A stretch of DNA of 11,192 nucleotides from JAJPJX01 sp964568355. GTDB taxonomy: Bacteria; Acidobacteriota; Terriglobia; Bryobacterales; Bryobacteraceae. The stretch lies in NCBI GenBank assembly GCA_964568355.1, contig CAZMRK010000482.1, positions 1-11,192 on the forward strand. The letters are read 5' to 3'. Shown in pieces: positions 6,898 to 11,192 of this stretch. Below the pieces are notes generated by a model, which was not told where the DNA came from, made no database searches, and saw nothing but the letters and a program-made list of their open reading frames with translations. A program made the position numbers and the translations under genes. How positions within the stretch are numbered: position 1 is the first letter of the stretch; each line of letters begins with the position of its first letter.

Positions 6898-8063
6898 CGA
6901 CGACACCAGATCTACCCGACGGACTCGAAATCAAGGCCTACTTTGCCAGCACCGTCGAAGCGGCGATGGACCAGGCCATGCGGGAATTGGGGCCTGAAGC
7001 GCTGCTGCTCAACTCGCGCCAGGCGCCTCCGGAGGCCAGGCACCTGGGAGAGTACGAAGTGGTCTTCGCCACTACGCCGGCTGTGCGCCGGCCGGAATCC
7101 CGGTCGGAGTCGCCGGCGCATGAGGCCACCGACCCGGCGTGGGGGCTGGTCTCGCGCGAACTGCGGGACTTGCGGCGACAGGTCTCCCAGATGCGAGAGG
7201 CCATGGCGAGAGGGCGAGATGCGCAGTCCGCGCCGGAACTGGCCCTCGCATGGGAGATGCTGGCCGCCGCCGATGTGGAGCCGGAACTGGCACGGGAGAT
7301 CGTGGAGGCAGCCCGTGTCCGGTTGACGGGAAGTCCGGCACCGCGGGACGGTGCGGGGCAGCCGCCGGAAGAAGATCAGATACGCCGATGCCTGGCGGCA
7401 GAGCTGGAAGGCCGCTTTCGCGTCGCGGCGGGGCTGGAACCGGATGGAAGCCAGCCGCGCATCGTCGCTCTGGTAGGGCCGACCGGCGCCGGCAAGACCA
7501 CCACGCTGGTCAAGTTGGCGGTAACCTACGGCCTGACAGCCCGGCGTCCGGTGCAACTGCTCTCCATGGACTCCTGCCGCATCGCGGGAGCGGAACCGCT
7601 GCGCACCTATGCAGCCATCCTGGGAGTGGGCTTTCAGGCACTCGAAACCACGCGCACGCTGGAACAGGCACTGGCCGAACACCGCTCCAAGAGCCTGATT
7701 CTGATCGACACCCCCGGCTTCAGTCCTTCCACGATGGAAGACGCCGCCGAACTGGCACGCTGGCTGTCGGCGCATAGCGAAGTGGATACCCATCTGGTGC
7801 TGCCGGCCTCCATGCGTCAGGCCGACGTGACGCGCGCCCTGGATGCATTCGCCGCGTTCGGCGCGGCAAAACTGCTGTTCACGCGCCTGGATGAGAGCAG
7901 CGCCTGGGGCTCGGTTTTTTGCGCGGCGGCACGTACGGGCAAACCGTTGTCGTTTCTGGCCCACGGGCAGATGATCCCGGAAGATCTGGAGCCAGCCACC
8001 AGGAGCCGGGTAGTGGAGGGCATTCTGCGGCCGGCGGTCCGCCGGACCTGGGCGGGTGCCTGA
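6894..8063 (+). CDS. flhF: Flagellar SRP-type GTPase FlhF
   Basis: FlhF is a membrane-associated GTPase of the Ffh/FtsY (SRP) family that marks where a flagellum is built. The 389-residue protein has the usual three parts. The B domain (about 8-60) contains LEIKAYFASTVEAAMDQAMR and ELGPEALLLNSR. A variable linker (about 60-180) has a short coiled-coil-like segment. The G domain has the P-loop GPTGAGKTT at 195-203, MDSCRIAGAEPLRTYA at 225-240, DTPG at 272-275 and TRLDE at 330-334, and ends with SFLAHGQMIPEDLEPA. Compared with the SRP-GTPase consensus, the insertion-box Gln of EQL is Pro235, DTAG is DTPG, and TKxD is TRxD. The shared HGQ.IPEDL end supports FlhF over FtsY. The MinD-like partner flhG, often next, is absent here. 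Confidence 0.92.
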   Translation: MTTTPDLPDGLEIKAYFASTVEAAMDQAMRELGPEALLLNSRQAPPEARHLGEYEVVFATTPAVRRPESRSESPAHEATDPAWGLVSRELRDLRRQVSQMREAMARGRDAQSAPELALAWEMLAAADVEPELAREIVEAARVRLTGSPAPRDGAGQPPEEDQIRRCLAAELEGRFRVAAGLEPDGSQPRIVALVGPTGAGKTTTLVKLAVTYGLTARRPVQLLSMDSCRIAGAEPLRTYAAILGVGFQALETTRTLEQALAEHRSKSLILIDTPGFSPSTMEDAAELARWLSAHSEVDTHLVLPASMRQADVTRALDAFAAFGAAKLLFTRLDESSAWGSVFCAAARTGKPLSFLAHGQMIPEDLEPATRSRVVEGILRPAVRRTWAGA

Positions 8064-8073
8064 AGCGCCGGAG

Positions 8074-8100
8074 GGCAAGGGCATTGTGTAGGCCTTTGCC
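8074..8100 (+). promoter_or_regulatory. Hairpin in the flhF-fliA gap
   Basis: GGCAAGGGC at 8074-8082 pairs with GCCTTTGCC at 8092-8100 over nine positions (one G-U), with a nine-base loop. It begins 11 bases after the flhF stop and lies 23 bases before fliA. There is no T-run after it, so it is not a standard intrinsic terminator. It could be an RNA processing or stability element that separates flhF and fliA expression. The structure is seen; the role is inference. Confidence 0.45.
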
Positions 8101-8123
8101 AAGCGGAGCCAAGAGAGGGGAGT

Positions 8124-8903
8124 ATGTATTCGTATCAAGCAGAAGACACCGGGGCGGCGGAGCGGGAGCGATTGATCCTGGAAAACCTGCCCCAGGTGCG
8201 GTTGATTGCCCGGCGCATTCACGCGCGGCTGCCGGAGAGCGTCAGCCTGGAAGATCTGATCTCGACCGGGATCATCGGGCTGATCTCGGCGATCGATCAC
8301 TTCGATCCACAGCGGAACGTGAAGCTGAAGACGTATGCCGAACACAAGATCCGGGGAGCGATCCTGGACAGCCTGCGCGATCTGGACTGGGCGCCGCGGG
8401 CACGGCGCAAGCAGGCGCGGCAGATTGAGGCAGCCATCCTGGCGGCCGGCCAGCGCTATCACCGGGAACCGACCGAGGAAGAGATCGCCGCGGAACTGAA
8501 GCTGGATCTGGACGAATACCAGAAATGGCTGGGCGAGGTACAGGGCCTGGATCTGGAGAGCCTGGAATACGGGGAGCAGGGTCAGGAACTACTGCAATTT
8601 GTGTGCGACAACGAAGAGCACTCGCCGGCGCGGCTGATGGAGCGGTCGGAGTTGGAGCGGCTGCTGGCGGAGGCAATCGCAGGGATTCCGAAGATCGAGC
8701 AGAGCGTGTTGGGCCTGTATTACCAGGAGGATTTGAGCTTGCGGGAGATTACCCAGGTCATGGGCTTACCGCTCTCACGCGTAGCGCAATTGAAGACCCA
8801 AGCGGTGCTGCGCCTGCGCACCTATATTCAGAAGCGCTGGACACTGTCACCGGTGGAGGCATCGCCCGGCGCGAGCGTCCAATCCGCGGGGAGGCGGCTA
8901 TGA
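8124..8903 (+). CDS. fliA: Flagellar sigma factor FliA (sigma-28)
   Basis: FliA directs RNA polymerase to late flagellar promoters (filament, motor and chemotaxis genes). The 259-residue protein has region 2 at about 14-85, including LPESVSLEDLISTGIIGLIS and HFDPQRNVKLKTYAEHKIRG. The FliA-like link LRDLDWAPRARRK comes next at about 85-97, then region 3 with REPTEEEIAAELKL (about 114-127). Region 4 has IPKIEQSVLGLYYQEDLSLR and EITQVMGLPLSRVAQL near 193-228. The DWAPR link and the lack of region 1 separate it from primary and general-stress sigma factors. The ATG at 8124 follows AAGAGAGG at 8111-8118. The stop overlaps the ATG of a 21-codon ORF as ATGA. The anti-sigma gene flgM is not in the window. 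Confidence 0.95.
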   Translation: MYSYQAEDTGAAERERLILENLPQVRLIARRIHARLPESVSLEDLISTGIIGLISAIDHFDPQRNVKLKTYAEHKIRGAILDSLRDLDWAPRARRKQARQIEAAILAAGQRYHREPTEEEIAAELKLDLDEYQKWLGEVQGLDLESLEYGEQGQELLQFVCDNEEHSPARLMERSELERLLAEAIAGIPKIEQSVLGLYYQEDLSLREITQVMGLPLSRVAQLKTQAVLRLRTYIQKRWTLSPVEASPGASVQSAGRRL

Positions 8904-8965
8904 GCAGCCGGCGGGCGAGGGAGTTTCCCGGCACCATCGGGGAAGAGGTTAGAGAGTATGCCTGA
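8900..8965 (+). CDS. Possible 21-residue peptide bridging fliA and the second fliN
   Basis: ATG at 8900 overlaps the fliA stop (ATGA) and is preceded by a strong GGGGAGG at 8888-8894 with five-base spacing. The frame gives MSSRRAREFPGTIGEEVREYA (21 residues) and ends at TGA 8963-8965, overlapping the next gene's ATG (8958) by eight bases. No family is recognised and the peptide is charged and soluble-looking. It could be a real small protein or a coupling mini-cistron. The good ribosome binding site makes translation plausible; function is unknown. Confidence 0.4.
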   Translation: MSSRRAREFPGTIGEEVREYA

Positions 8966-9296
8966 ACGGCCCGGAGCGGATCTTTCCACCGGCCAGGACT
9001 CCGCTTACTGGCGGTTACTGGACATGGACCTGCAAGTGAGCATCTCGTTGGGACATGCCGAACTACCCTTGCAGGACGTGCTGCGCCTCACGACGGGCTC
9101 GATCATCGAGTTGAACCGGTCGGTGGGCGACCCGGTAGATGTGGTGGTGAATGAGCGCGTGGTCGCACGCGGAGAAGTAGTGGTCGTCAATGGAAACTAT
9201 GGGGTGCGGGTGCAGCAACTGGTAGGAGCACGGCTGGATACCCCGTGCGCGTTGGGGAAGCCGGCCGCGACCGGCGGCCCCGGCTCCCCGGAATAA
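8958..9296 (+). CDS. fliN: FliN-type C-ring (SpoA domain) protein, copy 2
   Basis: This is a second flagellar switch/C-ring SpoA protein of the FliN family. The 112 residues contain a clear FliMN_C domain at about 22-92: LDMDLQVSISLGHAELPLQD, VLRLTTGSIIELNRSVGDPV, then GEVVVVNGNYGVRVQQLV, which is closer to classical FliN (GEVVVVDENFGVRI) than copy 1 is. A short N-terminal segment (1-20) precedes it, and a Gly/Pro-rich tail (about 95-112) follows. The ATG at 8958 lies inside the end of the 21-codon ORF; GAAGAGG at 8942-8948 may serve as its ribosome binding site. Its place after fliA is unusual for fliN. It may be the main FliN, with copy 1 as a variant subunit, or the two may pair. Confidence 0.88.
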   Translation: MPERPGADLSTGQDSAYWRLLDMDLQVSISLGHAELPLQDVLRLTTGSIIELNRSVGDPVDVVVNERVVARGEVVVVNGNYGVRVQQLVGARLDTPCALGKPAATGGPGSPE

Positions 9297-9308
9297 GAGA
9301 AGGGCAAC

Positions 9309-9692
9309 ATGCAGACCAATTGGACGCTTCATTTCTTTTCTTACGCCTTCATGGCGGGCGGACTGATGGGCGGCTTATACCTGTTTGTGGCGGTCAAGCT
9401 GGAGATGCGGGCGTTTCAGAAGCGCATCTGCGCTCGCCTGGACATCCTGGAGGCGGCGCTGCAAGGCCTGTGCGCCCGGGAGGAGGAATCGCGGGCCGAC
9501 CGAACCGAGGCGCAACCGGAGCGCGTGGCGGAACCGCCGCGCTCGGGGATCAATCTCAACAAGCGCGCACAGGTACTGCGGCTGCACCGACGGGGCGAAT
9601 CGGTGCCGACGATCGCGGCGGCACTGGGGATCGCGCAGAAAGAAGTGGAGCTGCTGCTAAAGGTCCAGCGGCTGGTGCTGGAGCAGTCCTGA
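9309..9692 (+). CDS. Membrane-anchored coiled-coil/HTH-like protein, resembling SwrB or DUF2802 flagellar accessory proteins
   Basis: I do not recognise a named family with certainty. The 127-residue product has one N-terminal membrane helix (about 8-29, SYAFMAGGLMGGLYLFVAV). A charged helix likely to form a coiled coil follows (about 30-60), then a polar linker. The C-terminal segment (about 80-125) has a helix-turn-helix-like pattern: NKRAQVLRLHRRGESVPTIA, AALGIAQKEVELLLKV. That architecture, and the location at the end of a flagellar operon just after fliA, recalls Bacillus SwrB (DUF6115) and the proteobacterial DUF2802 proteins near flagellar/chemotaxis genes. SwrB promotes activation of the export apparatus; a similar role here is inference. 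ATG 9309 follows AAGGG at 9300-9304. It is the last gene of the + strand operon. Confidence 0.75.
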   Translation: MQTNWTLHFFSYAFMAGGLMGGLYLFVAVKLEMRAFQKRICARLDILEAALQGLCAREEESRADRTEAQPERVAEPPRSGINLNKRAQVLRLHRRGESVPTIAAALGIAQKEVELLLKVQRLVLEQS

Positions 9693-9731
9693 GGTTTGAC
9701 AGGATGTTTTTGGCGCGATGGCCCTTCTTCA

Positions 9732-9776
9732 ATTGCCGGGGCCTTTTCGCGCATAGCGCGGGCCTTGCCGGGCAAT
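9732..9776. terminator. Imperfect hairpin in the convergent intergenic region, candidate bidirectional terminator
   Basis: ATTGCC (9732-9737) can pair with GGCAAT (9771-9776). Inside this, GGCC (9740-9743) can pair with GGCC (9761-9764), and CGCGC (9748-9752) with GCGCG (9756-9760) around a three-base loop. The stems are interrupted by bulges, including TTTT at 9744-9747. No clear T-run follows on either strand. It lies 39 bases after the last + gene and between two converging transcripts, so a terminator is expected here. The assignment rests mainly on position. Confidence 0.35.
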
Positions 9777-9881
9777 ATTGGTCGCCTAGAATCGTATCTG
9801 CGCCGTGGCATTCTCTTTCCTGTATTGGCTTGCGCTTCGGACCTTAGCGTCTAGCGGGTTTGAGCCGGAATCGTAACAGAT

Positions 9882-9908
9882 GTGCGGACGGGCCCTGTCT
9901 GGCCGCAC
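9882..9908 (-). terminator. Hairpin just after the sigma-54 activator stop, candidate terminator
   Basis: GTGCGG (9882-9887) pairs with CCGCAC (9903-9908), with a 15-base loop that can form a further GGCC pairing. Seen from the - strand, it starts four bases after the TGA stop at 9913-9915. There is no strong T-run after it, so it would be a weak or factor-assisted terminator, or only an mRNA 3'-end structure. Confidence 0.3.
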
Positions 9909-9912
9909 CTGC

Positions 9913-11192
9913 TCAGGGGCGGAGGGCGCAAGCCAGCGGAGAGGACGCCTCGGAGAGGCGCGAACTGCCGGGACGGCGGCGCGGGAGGGGCAGGTGCAGC
10001 GGTGCGGGAGAGGAGACGGACACGTCGGATTCCTCCAGGGCCCGCAGCTTGGCGAGGAGCGTCGTCCGCTTTAGGCCGAGAAGTTCGGCGGCCAAAGTTT
10101 TGTTCCCTCCGGCCTGCTGCAGCGCCTGGCGCAAGAGATTTTCTTCAAACTCGCGCACGGCCTGGTCGAAGTCGATGCCCCCGGGAGGCAGGCGCATGGG
10201 CTCGGCGGCGTGCTCTGGAAGCCTGGCCGCGGTGGGACGCAGCACGAAATCCGAGGGATACAGGACGGTGCGTTCGCCACACATGGCGACGGCCATCTCT
10301 ACGGCGTTTTCGAGTTCCCGAACATTCCCGGGCCAGGCATAAGAGGCCAGACGGTCGAGCGCCTGCGGAGCCACGCTGCGGAGCGGTAGGCCGTCGGCTT
10401 TGCAGATTTTTTCCACAAAATGGCGGGTCAGCAGCGGGATATCCGACAGCCGCTCGCGCAGGGGTGGGATCTGGACCGGCACCACGTTCAAGCGATAGTA
10501 GAGATCTTCGCGGAACTTACCCTGGCGTACCATTTGGGGCAGGTCCCGGTTGGACGCCGCGATCACCCGCACATCCACCTGCACGGGCTCGGAGCTGCCC
10601 AGGCGCTCGAATTCACGCTCCTGCAAGACGCGCAACAGCTTCACCTGTAAATCGAGGGGCAGATCGCCGACCTCGTCCAGAAACAGCGTACTTTTGTGTG
10701 CCTGCTCGAAGCGCCCTACGCGGTTCTGAACGGCGCCAGTGAAGGCGCCGCGTACGTGTCCGAACAGCTCGGCTTCCAGAAGCTGGGGAGGCAGGGCGCC
10801 GCAATTGACAGAAACCATTGGAAAACGGCCGCGCGGGCCGGCCAGATGCAAGGAGCGGGCCAGCATCTCTTTACCCGTCCCGGTTTCACCGGTGATCAGA
10901 ACGGTGCAGCGGCGGGCCGCCACCAGGCGCACGATCTGTTCCAATTCGCGAATGGCGGAGCTCTCGCCGACCAGTAATCGCTTCCAGCCTTCCTCGCCCG
11001 GCGGGCGGTGAGCAAAGCGGCGCCGGAGCCGAGCTTCTTCCGCGGCGTCCTCCGCCATTTGCACCCACTCCTCGGGGCCGGGCTTGTCACCGAGGCACTG
11101 CCAGGCGCCCAGCCGGGCCAGACGAACCGCATCGCGGGCTCGGAGCCCGGGCAAGTAGAGCCAGATCGGGACCAGCGCATCGAGGCGCTGGA
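9913..11192 (-). CDS. Sigma-54-dependent transcriptional activator (NtrC/FleQ type), N-terminus beyond window
   Basis: The protein drives open-complex formation by sigma-54 RNA polymerase with ATP hydrolysis. 425 residues are visible and the frame is open to the window edge, so the start is missing. The first ~52 residues look like the end of a receiver domain (VPIWLYLPG, then ARDAVRLARLGAWQC) but lack the usual Thr/Ser and have KP shifted, so it is probably degenerate. The AAA+ domain follows, with Walker A GETGTGKE at 101-108, GAFTGA at 148-153, Walker B TLFLDEVGD at 168-176, and VPPLRERLSDIP-like and WPGNVRELENAV motifs. A Fis-type HTH lies at about 340-387 (GGNKTLAAELLGLKRTTLLA), then a 38-residue Pro/Arg/Ser tail. 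Its location opposite the flagellar operon suggests a FleQ/FlrA/FlrC-like flagellar regulator, but this is inference. Confidence 0.9.
   Translation of the reverse strand, partial: QRLDALVPIWLYLPGLRARDAVRLARLGAWQCLGDKPGPEEWVQMAEDAAEEARLRRRFAHRPPGEEGWKRLLVGESSAIRELEQIVRLVAARRCTVLITGETGTGKEMLARSLHLAGPRGRFPMVSVNCGALPPQLLEAELFGHVRGAFTGAVQNRVGRFEQAHKSTLFLDEVGDLPLDLQVKLLRVLQEREFERLGSSEPVQVDVRVIAASNRDLPQMVRQGKFREDLYYRLNVVPVQIPPLRERLSDIPLLTRHFVEKICKADGLPLRSVAPQALDRLASYAWPGNVRELENAVEMAVAMCGERTVLYPSDFVLRPTAARLPEHAAEPMRLPPGGIDFDQAVREFEENLLRQALQQAGGNKTLAAELLGLKRTTLLAKLRALEESDVSVSSPAPLHLPLPRRRPGSSRLSEASSPLACALRP

Larger units (their letters stand above)
9693..9912. other. Convergent intergenic region without a supported gene
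   Basis: These 220 bases lie between the 3' ends of the + strand flagellar operon and the - strand sigma-54 activator. They look less GC-rich than the flanking genes. I see the two hairpins listed separately and no ORF with a believable start, ribosome binding site or family signature. A TTGACA at 9696-9701 has no matching -10 box. Confidence 0.6.

Noticed and set aside
5060..6934. 624-codon open frame on the - strand opposite flhA
   Set aside because: It lies entirely antisense to a strongly conserved FlhA, is rich in His/Arg/Gln as expected for the complement of GC-rich coding DNA, and shows no family motif.
6912..8462. 516-codon open frame on the - strand opposite flhF and fliA
   Set aside because: It runs antisense across two well-supported genes and their gap, has no recognisable domain, and its composition is that of a shadow frame.
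9696..9724. TTGACA at 9696-9701 as a sigma-70 -35 box
   Set aside because: No TATAAT-like sequence lies at 16-18 bases after it, and no gene starts downstream on the + strand.
9860..10742. Overlapping + strand open frames opposite the sigma-54 activator
   Set aside because: They lie antisense to a conserved AAA+/HTH gene, are Arg/Gly/Ala-rich, and have no ribosome binding site or family motif.
1..11192. Search for CRISPR repeats, tRNA/rRNA genes, transposases, integrases or phage genes
   Set aside because: No regularly spaced repeats, no tRNA-like or rRNA sequence noticed, and all supported genes are flagellar or regulatory.

Overview
The window is the late part of a flagellar gene cluster from a GC-rich bacterium (roughly 60-65% G+C by eye). 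Starts at GTG and TTG are used, cistrons are tightly packed, and several cistrons overlap. The set of genes (flhF next to flhA, fliA, a sigma-54 activator) and the style of the proteins fit a Gram-negative lineage. My best guess is Acidobacteriota, but this is inference; a deep-branching proteobacterial relative cannot be excluded without a search.

Positions 1-9692 are all on the + strand and look like one long operon. In order: the last codons of an upstream gene (probably flgD), the hook protein flgE, a very short fliN-type SpoA protein, then the export-gate block fliO-fliP-fliQ-fliR-flhB-flhA. After that come the SRP-type GTPase flhF, the flagellar sigma factor fliA (sigma-28), a second fliN-type SpoA protein, and a small membrane-anchored coiled-coil/HTH-like protein. 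Most junctions are overlaps or gaps under 60 bases. Two junctions (flhA-flhF and fliA-fliN) are bridged by tiny ORFs that overlap the upstream stop as ATGA. flhB-flhA carries a tandem duplication, and flhF-fliA carries a 9-bp hairpin.

Positions 9693-9912 are a convergent intergenic region with imperfect hairpins and no gene I can support. Positions 9913-11192 on the - strand hold a sigma-54-dependent activator (AAA+ domain with GAFTGA, Fis-type HTH). Its N-terminus runs off the window and appears to be the end of a degenerate receiver domain, as in FleQ/FlrA-type flagellar regulators.

Together the genes would build the hook (FlgE), the inner-membrane export gate (FliOPQR, FlhA, FlhB) and part of the C-ring (two FliN-like proteins), place the flagellum (FlhF), and control late flagellar transcription (FliA; possibly the sigma-54 activator for early genes). 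No fliM, fliL, motAB, flhG or flgM is visible in the window. I see no mobile element, CRISPR or RNA gene. It is mostly a conventional flagellar cluster; the unusual points are the paired minimal FliNs, FlhF active-site substitutions, the bridging mini-ORFs and the SwrB/DUF2802-like terminal gene.
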